Assembly: GCF_040807025.1 (NCBI RefSeq)
Contig: NC_090942.1
Coordinates: 193,496,247 to 193,560,246, forward strand
From: Struthio camelus
Lineage: Eukaryota > Chordata > Aves > Struthioniformes > Struthionidae
Reading direction: 5' to 3'
DNA length: 64,000 nt
Within the stretch, counting starts at the first letter, position 1. Each line of letters opens with the position of its first letter. Both the position numbers and the translations under genes were made by a program. The notes beneath the pieces are model-generated. The model was not told where the DNA came from. It did no database searches and saw only the letters and a program-made list of their open reading frames with translations. Below are positions 54,101-64,000 of this stretch, piece after piece.

Positions 54101-55852
54101 GCTGCGCAAGGGTCCTGGGGGACATGTAGTTGAGCGATAACGTTTGATTCACAGGGAAGGTTCTATGTAGCAGGGTGTATATATACAGGTTGAATGAGAG
54201 GGACTCCTGACCACCTGATTCTGTAGTTTCTGCCACGTGTAACATAATGTCAGGAAGCCAAGAAATATCTTTACCAGTGACTGGGGTGCAGGGGGTTAAT
54301 AAAGGGAAGAGAGCAACACTGAGCTGCAAGCTCCTGTTAGCAGCTCTCCTCCCCCACGCTGCACAGACCTCTTTCAAAAGCTTTGGTAGCCTCATAGTAC
54401 TTGGTGGTATTGGGGGGTATCTTTTGCCATTAGTGTTGTTAAAAATTCAAATTATCCCACCTCTGACTGATCAAGCTGGATGGCAAGAAGAATTGGGGGC
54501 AATGCCTTGTCCTCTTTCTCACCTGAACAAGCAGTCTTTGGCATCAGACCTGCAGGAGGCAGCGTGCCAAATAGAGGGTTATGAAATACAGGGACGACAG
54601 TAATTGCTTTGCTCCTTCTGCAGAGATATGTCCCTATTAAAACCCGAAGTAGTCATGATGAATACAGGGGTTGATGGCCTTTATTCCCTTGGATGCCAGC
54701 AAGCATGAGGTATGAAGGTATCCTGAGAAGACGCCTAGATGGTATTTGTTTCCAGACAAATGCCATAGGAGTCCAAGTTCACTTTTTTTTTTTAAATTTA
54801 AAGCAATATTGCAAACTTGTTGCAATTGTTTTATATAAAACAAGCATTTAGATTTGGATCCAAGAACTGTGTTATGCCTCCCTGAACAGTTTGCCTTTTC
54901 TGTTCAGGGCACTGCAGGGCATATAAGTATGCAAGAAGTTAATTGTAGCAAAGAGTTCTGGAGAGTGGGGTTCTGTTTGGGGGACCTAGAGAATAGTGGA
55001 GTTGATGATGTGTGGCTGTGAATTCCAACACCAGCGCTCAGAAATCATATGTATGGCCTCACAAATGGAAATGAATAAAAAAAAATCATTCAGTGTTGGC
55101 ATATTTTTCTTACCTTAGTATTTCTGAATCTTTAGGACTTAAATGGGCCATGTTTGTGAGTTTAATTAGCCCAGAATTGGGTTTCCAGAAGTTTAGGGTA
55201 ATATGAACCTGCAAAATAAAGTGCAGTATCGCTCAAAATGCTTAACATTATAATGGATAATCGAGTATGCACTGAAGTAGAATCTTTGGCCTATAGTTTT
55301 GCTGAGATGATCTGAGGAGGAAGAGGATTTCCTAAAGCAAAATTCTTCCTAACCTAAATGCTCATATTTCGGTACCTATTTTCTGTCTTCCCTACCAGTT
55401 GTGTCCAAAGGACAATAAAAATCCTACTCTATATAAAGAGTTGCCTTAAAAGAGATTAGCTGCAAAGCTGCTTTTAGAGGATAAAAGATGAAGAAGATGG
55501 AGAAGGGGGTCAAAATCTGGCAGGCTTTGACTCTAAACCTGTGTCTGAAGCAGTTTATTTTTTTTCCCTTGTAGAGAGCCTTTTGAGCTCTAATTTTTTG
55601 CCCAAAGTTGAGTGGTATAAATAGCAACTCCCATCCCTAATTAAAACCTCTTGCTTCACTCAGTCTGTGTAGATGCTTTTATCATTTCTGCAAGGTGCCA
55701 GTTTTTCTGAGGCCATGTTCAAAATGTTTTCCAGTTATTATCTTAGTGTAAAATTAATACTAAGTGGGCTTTAAACTATTTTTAGATTTGATACATTTTT
55801 ATTGTCTCTTTTAGATACCTAGCCCTGTTTAACCAAAATCTTTGTCTTGCAG
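45159..55852 (+). other. FAM124A intron 1
   Basis: This 10.7-kb intron starts with about 460 bp of CpG-island sequence, then becomes AT-rich. No exon, RNA gene or sizeable transposon is recognisable. It contains a 12-bp tandem duplication (47997-48020), an A15 tract (47695-47709) and other short A or T tracts. Confidence 0.75.
47997..48020. repeat. 12-bp tandem duplication
   Basis: Two perfect adjacent copies of TTGCTATGGCTT. It is a small slippage-type duplication in FAM124A intron 1. Confidence 0.92.
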
Positions 55853-55884
55853 GTCTGAGTACAGCCGTATGTCCTCTACGAGCA
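55853..55884 (+). CDS. FAM124A: FAM124A coding exon 2 (32-nt small exon)
   Basis: The acceptor is CTTTGTCTTGCAG. The exon reads, after completing a Gly codon, SEYSRMSSTS and ends with A, the first base of another Ser codon, at a strong donor A|GTGAGT (55885). This reproduces the human order SDYSHLSSTSS. The exon enters in phase 2 and leaves in phase 1. At 32 nt it is close to microexon size, so efficient inclusion may need intronic enhancers. Without it, exon 1 would join exon 3 out of frame (32 is not a multiple of 3). Confidence 0.88.
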
Positions 55885-58800
55885 GTGAGTATAATTTTGA
55901 GAATTTAAAAAATGGAAAAAGGTGAAATTCCCGTTGTTACTATTTATTAATATCAGCCTAATGTTGTAAGGGAGAAAACTACAAGTTTTGTTTTGGGGAG
56001 AAGTCCTGGGTCCTTCTATCTTTCTGTTTATTACCAGTAGCATGAGGAAGAAAAAGTAAAGAAAGTCAATAGCTGTTCCATGAATGGTAGCATTTATGAA
56101 GTCTTGTTTCCTGTTGTTCATTCCGATGTGGATTCTGTAATGTTTAACCATATGATAGGCTTATGTGTGAACTCTTTCCCTCAATGGGAAACATTCATTT
56201 TTGTCTGTCTTTTTTATGCAGTTGCTTGTTTTCATAAAGTTCATAGAAGCCTAGTTATCTTTGAAATCTCTACCCTTCTGTCAGTTTTGTTGAAGTTGGC
56301 CAACACTTCAAAAGTTACTTGGCTGGGGAAAGAGAGGACAATGACAGAGTATGATTGCTTGAGCCTGTTTCCTTAAGAAGAAAATATCAGCTTTGGCTGA
56401 TAAGTCTCCCATAAGATTTCAAAACCCTGTCAGCTAATCATTTTTAACTTAAACTAGCTTTTTAGTGAGAAGATTAGTTCTTAGGTGCAAAAACAGTGGC
56501 ACTGCTGTAATGACTCCTGTTGAGGTGATCTTGTCTTCATCTCTGTGGTAGATTTCGTGGAGAATGCAAAGGAAATCAGACAGGAGAGTTTCCTATTCCC
56601 AGGCAAACAAAAATGGACGTTATACTTCTTTATGAATCTAGTCCCTTTTGAGACCTATGAGGATTTGTTCAGGGTGAGCTGGAAGGGCAGAAGGGAGGGG
56701 AAGGACCAAATTAACTCCCAGAAGACCAGTCCAGAGGGAAGGAAAAAAAAAAATTAGAAATGCCTGAGGGGAAAGACGGACATCATAGGGATATGTCTAA
56801 ATAGCACAAGTCATGAGTTGGCTTATCACTGCACAGCACTGAAGTTCAGTATCAGAAGTAGTATGGTTGCATTGGCACAGGATTTCACTTCCAGCTGTAA
56901 TGCTTCCTGTCACCTAAGCTATTCAGAATGAGCATGCTAATATATTTTTCACTGCCTTCTGCTTCACTGGGCCTTCAATATGCCATGCATTTCATACCAT
57001 GATGAAAACCTCTTTTCAGAGGTTTTAACAAAAAGACCCTGGAGTTCTCACTGGGACAGTATAGCTCTTTTCATTGACAAATTCCTGCTCTTCCTGGAAC
57101 TACGTTTAGAAACAATATATAAATTAAACTGATTGGATGTTCATGGCCAAACTCATGAGCACTAACATTTATGACTTTACGCATGGCTCTTAAAGTGCAA
57201 GGCAAAATGAGAACAGAATTTGTAAACGTGGTTTGGCCAGTGTGAATGGGTCTTTCCAACCCAATGAGTTTGTGATGAAGAATGTCATTACAACTGGGGC
57301 TGCAGAAATGATTGAACTCTTACTGTAAACTGATGCCAAGGAAGTACTTGAGAGCTAATTCTATGAGACATCTCTTTGATTTTAAAGACAGTAGATGCTC
57401 TAGTGAGTGTCCCAACCTTTCTAGATGTTTATCATAAACCAGTTGAATTTCAGTTTAACCAAATGATAAAAGATGAAACCTGCTATGAGTTACTTTTTCT
57501 TTCTTTTTTGCTAATGCAAAATAACAATTTTAAGTTCTATCAATAGGAATTTCACAGCATGCTTTTTCAGTACTCTGTCTCCCCACTCTAACCTTTTTTC
57601 GTAATGCTTATTCAAGCACAAATACTAGCAGTTCTCTCTCATAAAACGATAGGATGATGTCTGTCTCCCTGATTCACACATAAGTGTGAGCTTTATTTAT
57701 CCCAAATAGGCCAAAAATTCAGAGGTGACTAATCATATTTTGTTATCTGGATCTTTAATCACCATGAAAATCAGAGGGGAAGAAAGTTGTCACTTTCTCT
57801 TTGATCACACATTCTGGCTGAAGCATGGAAAAGCTTATTTTCCATCTCCCGTGGTCTTCAGTGGAGGACTTTTGTTGATTTCAACAAGAGTTGGATCAGA
57901 CAGTATTCTTAATGTCTGCCTTCTGAGCTGAAGTGACTAGCAGGGAGCTTGCTGTCTGTTTCCTGCCTGCTCTGTGTATGTGTGTTTGAGAAAAAATTTA
58001 GTCCGGCTTTTTCCTAAATTTTGTTGTTAAAATATTTCTAGTTTCCTGCTGGCAGGCATAATTCTTGAAACAATTGGGAGGCAAAATCCATTCAACCAAC
58101 TTTTTCCATGATAGTAAAAGGATTTTGAAGTCGATTTGTTACCCCATGTGTGTACCTCCACCCTCCCAGCTCACACTTTTTGGTAATGGGTTGGTGAATA
58201 TGCTGCCATCTTCTCTGTTTTTGGGCAGTAACTCAGTTATTTGCCCAGTAAGAGTAATTATTTGGCAAGTAGGTTCACAAGACAAGGCTTAAGGTAAAGT
58301 ATTTCTCATCTAAAAGTTTGGTTTTGACCTATTATCAACCTTTTGCAACTGCTGTGCTTTTTATAAATAAAGGTAACAAGTCAAAGCTTTAGATCTTCAT
58401 TTTTATTAAATTAGCTGTTTGTATAGGTAATTTTTAGTTGTATGCCATCTACAGTTTGTCATGTTAATTCTGGTCTTACTGACCAAAGCTGTCCAGAACA
58501 TGTGGGGATTGCAATTATATTTCAACACGAGTAGTTTGTTGGTACAAAGATGTATTTTCATTCCAGGAAAGACACAAAAGTTCAGGAGACAGGACTGTCT
58601 TTCTCCCTCTTTTCTGCTTCCAAGGCAAATTATTTTGATGCAGCTTCACAAGTAACAGTATTTGTGTTTTGTGTGGTCAATTTGGTCAGACAGTGCAAGA
58701 GCAACAATAACATTTACATAAAAGAATTTAAGTGAAATAGAATTGCTTTCATGTTAAAGGCTGTCAGTCAGGGGGTGTGTAACATAATTGAAAGCATTTG

Positions 58801-61474
58801 AAGAAAATAAGATAATTGGGAAGAGATATTAAAGAACCCCGATACTTGGTCATTTTAAGTTCTTTGGGGAAAAGATTCAGAAAGTGATACCATTTCTAGC
58901 ACAAAAAGCACTCTAGTGGTTCTGTTAGGTGCTGATGTAATACAAAATAAGCAATCCTAAATTAAAAAGCAAAGAGTCTCCTTTATCTACAGCTGCTGCA
59001 TCTGAAGCCCCTGTTCCTATGAAGCAGAGTTTATCTAAACCAGAAGGATTATAGGCTAATTTAGTTTTGCAGAGGTTTTGTTCTGAGGTACTATTGGGGC
59101 TCAGGTTTCAGTGTTTAATAAATGAATAATCCATTCTGTTTGGTAAATCTCTGGATGAACTCCACTGGACAAACGTTTTCCTCAGGCAGGCCAAAGAAAA
59201 GGATAGGAAAGATTTGGCAGGTGAATTAAGTACAGATGCCTGCACTGCTTGCTCTGGGGACAGCAGCTGAACAAACTGCAGGACCTTGCACCAGTGCAAA
59301 AGTATATAGGAACCCTTGACCTGGGGGAGGAGACCATCCCCAACAAAGCTGGAAGCAAAATCTGATAGGGTACTGTATGACAATCTTTGCACGCTTCATT
59401 TTGAGTACTTTTCACTAAGCAAATATCACCAGTTATTGTGGGAGACGTAATGCTTCGCCAGCTCAAAGGCCTGGGTGGTGGGTTCGCTGGGCCATGCTGC
59501 ATCTCAGTTCTTTTATTCTTTACTCCTGCGTCCCAGCTCTGGGCAACCAAAGAATGCTTTTTGGCAGCACCATTCATCTAATGTTTGTGGGTTCATATAG
59601 CAAGTACTTCAGAAAAGAGTACCAAAGTTTGCCAAGTGTATCTCTTTGTATTTCTCTAAGAAAATGCAGCAGTTCATCTGCCAGGTCTGCTCTGGCTGTT
59701 GCTAAGGTGACAGTGTGCCACTTTTTTTTTTTTTAATTGAGCAGAGTAAATAGGCCAAGCAAACCCATCTACAAGGTGTGTGGTTTTGAGATATTACAGC
59801 TTTGAAAGGTTCAGCACTGTGGTGTCATGGAAGAGAAGTGCTAGATTAATTTCTACCTTTTTTTCCTCTCCAGTTATGTGTATAGCCCACTTCTCATTTG
59901 TTCTTTACCAGAACGCATGTGCCTCTTAATAGGATGTTTTCCCACTGGTCTGCCCTGCGTTCATCAAGAAATGTAATAAGCTTCTTGTTATTCATATTTT
60001 CAACCACTGTTTTCAATTACCATTAGGGATTGCTAATCACATGAGAGAAGCAATTGCGCTAGCCCCTTTACATCCACAGAAGAGTCCCTTCTCTGAAGTA
60101 CATAGAGGAGGCATTTGGATACAGGCATTTAGAATTACAAAGAAATAATGAATTAGTATTGTTCAGCACAGTAGGCAACAGTCTCTGCTCACCGCCATTT
60201 CAGTTATCTTCAAGTTGTTTTGAGCTGTATTTTTTCAGGGATGATTTTCAAAGAGAGGACAAGTTTTGATGGAAAATGCTTATTTCCTCTTCTGCATAGT
60301 CCTGCATTTGTAATAATGGGTCTTCAGAAAGACTAAAGCCAGGAGTGGACATTTTGAAGCAAGATTTTTGTGATTTGTAACATTTAAAGTATTGGTGAGA
60401 TCTGGAACCAATTTTACCAGGTCGTGTTAAAAATAACTGTTGAAGTATGTGATTTTTTTTTTCTTTTCCTCCTGACATTTTTCAGCTATTCAGTCACTAG
60501 GGAGCTGCCTGGATGCACTTTTTTACTCTCTCAGCTAAGTCAGTAAATGAAGAGCAAAGCTAGCCTTATGGGATAAGATGTAGGCTTGTGACAGGCTAGA
60601 GCATTTGAGATGGTAAAACTATGTAGCATGTTGTGGTTCATGCTGCACTCCTAAGTGAAGGAAAAGGCTTGTCACTAACTGGCTTTGCAGTTGAAAAGCT
60701 GATAATTCGCCTTCCCCAGCTCCCCTGGCTTTCATTTAGCAGCTGGGAAATGATTCAGAGCTTCTGGGATGTTATTAAATTGTTTATATTCTTTGACTAT
60801 AAACCCGAGAGGTGGGATATTAAAATTTTTATTTCCATGTTGTTTATACTTCCTAACCCATGGAATTTCACCCATGTCCTGCTTTTAAAAATTAAGTACA
60901 GGACAGTTTTTTTTGGCAGGTTTACAACTATGTAGGTTACCAATGGTGTTTCTTTTTCTTTTAAACAAAATTTATCATACAGTTATTTTCTATTTTGTAT
61001 TCTGTTCCTGTGTTGGTATAAATTCAGATCTTTGTTTTGAGACTTGATGGATGTTTTATCAGTGCTATCTGTATCAGCTTGCCTGGACTGTTTTTGGACT
61101 CAGGTTTCTCAACAATGAGTGGCAACAGTCCTCTTCTGTAAAAATGCAGTCTTTATTGTGGGATAGTAAGGGCAAGGTTGCTGTTATTCTTGATTCCAGC
61201 AGAGTGAGTTGCTAAGGCTGTATCTTACCTCTACTTGCAAGCTGTAGATTGAAATAGGCAGATGATTGTTTGGACAGTGCATTTTATTTCCTGAGTGATT
61301 TGTTTGCCTGAGGGGATATACCGGTCCTCATACTCTCTCCTACCCCGTTACTGTTTTCACATTATTGGTCTAAAACGTTACAGATGAGCAAGGCTACATA
61401 CAGCAAATGAGTAACATTCTCCTAAGTTACTCTCCTAGTTTTCTTCACTTCTGAATCCTTGTGCTTGATCCCGT
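55885..61474 (+). other. FAM124A intron 2, unique part
   Basis: AT-rich intronic sequence with no recognisable exon. The segment 57854-57900 (CTTCAGTGG ... TTGATTTCAACAAGAG ... TTGGATCAGA) resembles worn ancient amniote repeat. The remainder of the intron is occupied by the CR1 element that follows. Confidence 0.7.
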
Positions 61475-61545
61475 CACAGAATGGCCAAGGTTACAAGGGA
61501 CCTCTGGAGATCACCTAGTCCAGCCTCCCTGCTCAAGCAGGGTCC

Positions 61546-62249
61546 TCTAGAGCACATTGCCCAGGATTGTGGCCAGGCAGGTGTTGAATATCTCCAGGGA
61601 AGGAGACTCCACCACCTCTCTGGGCAACCTGTTCCAGTGCTCCGTCACCCTCACAGGAAAGAAGTTTTTCCTCAAGTTCAGATGGAACTTCCTGTGCTTC
61701 AGTTTCTGCCCATTGCCTCCTGTCCTGTCACTAGGCTCTACTGAAAATAGTCTGGCCCCATCCTCTAGATACTCCCCCCTTCAGATACTTGTACACGTTG
61801 ATGAAATCACCTCTCAGTCGCCTCTGTAGCCTTCTGCTGGACTCTCTCCAGTAGTCCCATGTCTCTTGTACTGGGGAGCCCAGGACTGGAGCCAGCACTC
61901 CCGGTGAGGCCCTCACCAGGGCTGAGTAGAGGGGCAGGATCACCTCCCTCGACCTGCTGGCAACACTCTGCCTAATGCACCCCAGGAGACCATTGGCCTT
62001 CTTGGCCACAACAGCACATTGCTGGCTCATGGTGACCTTGTTGTCCACCAGGACACCCAGGTCCTTCTCTGCAGAGCTACTTTCCAGCAGGTCAGCCCCC
62101 AGCCTGTCCTGGTGCATGGGGTTCTTCCTCCCTAGGTGCAGGACCCTGCACTTGCCTTTGTTGAACTTCAGGAGGTCCCTCTCCACCCAGCTCTCCAGCT
62201 TGTCCAGGTCCCTCTGAATGGCAGCACAGCCCTCTGGTATATCAGCCAC
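61546..62249 (-). pseudogene. CR1 ORF2 C-terminal region remnant
   Basis: The frame picks up after the frameshift with [20 protein letters not shown], then KGKCRVLHLGRKNPMHQDRL, EKDLGVLVDNKVTMSQQCA and SREVILPLYSALVR. It then jumps (about 61915-61830, missing the WAPQYKRD-type stretch) to [17 protein letters not shown]. After an in-frame TAG near 61739 the ancestral reading resumes with [19 protein letters not shown] and ends at ILGNVL-stop near 61546. Plus-strand open frames over this region are shadows. Confidence 0.88.
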
Positions 62250-63088
62250 TCCCCCAGTTTAGTATCATCAGTAGTGCTGAGGTTGCACCCTGTCCATTGA
62301 TCCAGGTCATCAATGGCTATCAGATTGGTCAAGCATGATTTCCCTTTGGTGAATCCATGCTGACTACTCCTGATCACCTCCTTGTCCTCCACATGCTTAG
62401 TGATGACCTCCAGGAGGAGCTGTTCCATCACCTTTCCAGGGATGGAGGTGAGGCTGACCGGCCTGTAGTTTCCTAGCTCCTCCTCCTTGCCCTTTTGGAA
62501 GACTGGAGTGACAGTGGCTTTCTTCCGGTCCTCAGGCACCTCTCCTGTTCTCCAGGACCTTTCCAAGATGATGGAGAGTGGCCTAGCAGTAACATCCGCC
62601 AGCTCCCTCAGCACTCGTGGGTGCATCCCATCAGGGCCCATGGATTTGTGGATGTCGGGTTTGCCCGAATGATCTCTAACCCGATCCTCCTCGACCAAGG
62701 CAGAGTCTTCCTTTCTCCAGACTTGCTCTCTTGTCCCCAAGGTCTGGAATTCCTGAGGGCTGGCCTTAGCAGTGAAGACTGAAGCAAAGGCGGCATTCAG
62801 CAACTCTGCCTTCTCTGTATCCTTCGTCACCAGGGCACCCGCCCCGTTCAGCAGCGGGCCCACGTTTTCCCTCGTCCTCCTTTTGCTGTTGATGTATTTG
62901 TAGAAGCCCTTCTTGTTGTCCTTGACATCCCTTGCCAGATTTAATTCCAAACGGGCCTTAGCCTTCCTCATCATATCCCTACATACTCTGTCAGTGTCCC
63001 TATATTCCTTCCGAGTGGCCTGTCCCCTTTTCCACATTCTGTGTACTTCTTTCTTCTGTTGGAGTTTTGTCAGGAGTTCATTGCTCAT
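62168..63088 (-). pseudogene. CR1 ORF2 reverse transcriptase remnant, core deleted
   Basis: The frame begins in the linker ([19 protein letters not shown]) and runs through [15 protein letters not shown] and [18 protein letters not shown]. It continues with [20 protein letters not shown] and [18 protein letters not shown]. Near 62314 it jumps to DDLDQWTG and TTDDTKLG. About 120-150 residues are gone, including the LDF-x-KAFDT and PQGS motifs, and the FADD catalytic motif reads TTDD. A +1 frameshift follows at KLG. Upstream, about 63089-63239 belongs to the same frame system, shifted relative to the endonuclease frame. Confidence 0.9.
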
Positions 63089-63239
63089 CCATGCAGGTCT
63101 CCTGCCTGCTTTGCTGGACTTCTTATGTATAGGGATGCACCCGTCTTGAGCCTGAAGGAAGTGATGTTTGAATATTAACCAGCTCTCCTGGACCCCTCTT
63201 TCCTTCTAGGGCCCTAACCCATGAGATTCCTCCAGGTAG

Positions 63240-63887
63240 GTCTCCCATGAGAACCAGGGCCTCTGATTGTGAGGCTACTTCCAGCTGTCTGTAGAAGGCC
63301 TCATCAACTTCCTCTTCCTGATCAGGTGGCCTGCAGTAAACCCCCACAAGAGTGTCACCCATGTTAGCCTGCCCTTTAATCCTTACCCATAAGCTCTCAA
63401 CTCGCTCTTCACCCACCCCGAGGCAGAGCTCCATACATTCTAGTTGCTCCCTCACATAAAGGGCAGCTCCATCACCTCGCCTTCCTGGCCTGTCTTTCCT
63501 AAAAAGCACATAGCCATCCATGACAGCATCCCAGTCATGTGAGCTATCCCACCATGTCTCTGTAACTGCAGTGATATCATGGCCCTGCGACCGCACACAA
63601 ATCTCTAATTCTTCCTGCTTATTCCCCATGCTGTGTGCATTGGTGTCCAGGCATTTCAGAGAGGCAATCGAGCATGCAGGTTTCTCAGGAGAGGTGCAAG
63701 AGGATCCTCCATAGTCATGTCCTGAGCACACTTCCCCAGCTGCAGGCACCCGCAGGAGGCATCCTGACTTGAGCTGTGTTTTGCTGACTGCCCTGTCTCT
63801 GTAACTCTCTCCTTCCCCCATCTTTCCTAGTTTAAAGCCCTCCTTACCAGGCTGGCCAACCTGTTGGCAAAGACATGCGTGCCCCAC
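63240..63887 (-). pseudogene. CR1 ORF2 endonuclease (AP-endonuclease-like) remnant
   Basis: The frame contains ETWWDSSHDWD (near 63560-63530), GYVLFRKDRPGRRGDGAALY and VYCRPPDQEEEVDEAFYRQL, the hallmarks of the CR1 endonuclease. It reaches LVLMGD at 63240 and then jumps to [10 protein letters not shown], so the segment after MGD (normally MGDFN and onward, including the C-terminal His-bearing part and linker) is missing. Nicking activity is therefore impossible from this copy. Confidence 0.9.
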
Positions 63888-64000
63888 CTAATGAGTTGGG
63901 TCCCATCTCTCTCCATCAGCTGTTGATCTTCAAACGGGGTCCCATGGTCATAGAAACCAAAACCCTGCTGTCGGCACCAGTGGCATAGCCATTTGTTAAC

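Larger units (their letters stand above)
45100..64000 (+). other. FAM124A: FAM124A gene, 5' part (exons 1-2 and introns), continues beyond window
   Basis: Only the first 30 codons of FAM124A are in the window, split over exon 1 (59 nt) and exon 2 (32 nt) by a 10694-nt intron. Intron 2 runs from 55885 past the window end. Identification rests on the N-terminus MDKKPGGEDECVDSGAETGG and SEYSRMSSTSS, which matches human FAM124A (DDCVDSGAETGGSDYSHLSSTSS, recalled). It is supported by the neighbouring C13orf42, as in human 13q14.3. The family's molecular function is not well defined. The next exon should begin with the remaining two bases of a Ser codon and then an ELSVEEAQDPF-like sequence; I found nothing like it up to 64000. 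Confidence 0.88.
61475..64000 (-). mobile_element. CR1 LINE (decayed, internally deleted, 5' end outside window)
   Basis: A chicken-repeat-1 non-LTR retrotransposon lies antisense inside FAM124A intron 2. Its 3' end is at 61475, where the plus strand reads CACAGAAT, one copy of the reverse-complemented CR1 terminal octamer ATTCTGTG. Read on the minus strand it has, in order, the endonuclease region, the N-terminal part of the reverse transcriptase, the thumb/C-terminal region, and the conserved tail ending in ILGNVL. Three internal deletions and at least one frameshift are evident, so it cannot be active. It exceeds 2.5 kb, long for birds, where most CR1 copies are severely 5' truncated. It looks much younger than the fossil at 36321. 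Confidence 0.95.

Noticed and set aside
55885-61474. a third FAM124A exon in the window
   Set aside because: I looked for a continuation resembling ELSVEEAQDPF after an AG acceptor in the correct phase and found none, so the exon must lie beyond 64000.
62487-63714. plus-strand open frames over the CR1 element
   Set aside because: They are antisense to CR1 ORF2, whose protein motifs are clear on the minus strand.

Overview
This is a vertebrate nuclear window, almost certainly from a bird. It is mostly AT-rich non-coding DNA with long introns, spliceosomal GT/AG sites, and a CpG-island promoter. The only large young repeat is a CR1 LINE of the bird/reptile type, and interspersed repeats are otherwise sparse. 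I recognise two genes, both from their protein sequences: C13orf42 on the minus strand and FAM124A on the plus strand. In human these are neighbours at 13q14.3 (recalled knowledge), so the window looks like the avian counterpart of that interval. It carries no prokaryotic features: no operons, CRISPR or phage genes.

Layout. 1-12682: gene-free flank and probable 3' UTR side of C13orf42, with one AC and one CT microsatellite. 12683-17650 (minus): three coding exons of C13orf42 that splice cleanly (phases 0 and 1) into a 269-residue protein. About 17990-18220: a short isolated CpG-rich patch just upstream of that start codon, the best candidate for its promoter. 18224-44740: about 26.5 kb of intergenic sequence with small tandem duplications, one recognisable fossil CR1 3' end, a possible MIR-like fragment, and a few strong motif matches (octamer palindrome, CTCF-like). 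44740-45620: the CpG island and first exon of FAM124A, with tandem GC boxes, a duplicated 20-bp block holding a palindromic MYB-type site, and a tiny upstream ORF. 45159-55852: intron 1. 55853-55884: a 32-nt second coding exon. 55885-64000: intron 2, whose last 2.5 kb is a decayed CR1 in antisense orientation running off the window end. The rest of FAM124A lies beyond position 64000.

The two genes are divergently arranged with start codons about 27 kb apart, so they do not share a core promoter. Neither has a well-defined biochemical function that I can state. The most interesting points are an early stop in C13orf42 followed by in-frame sequence that still resembles the mammalian C-terminus, the ambiguous mini CpG patch with short ORFs on both strands, and the architecture of the FAM124A promoter and 5' UTR. 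I did not find a convincing undescribed system.
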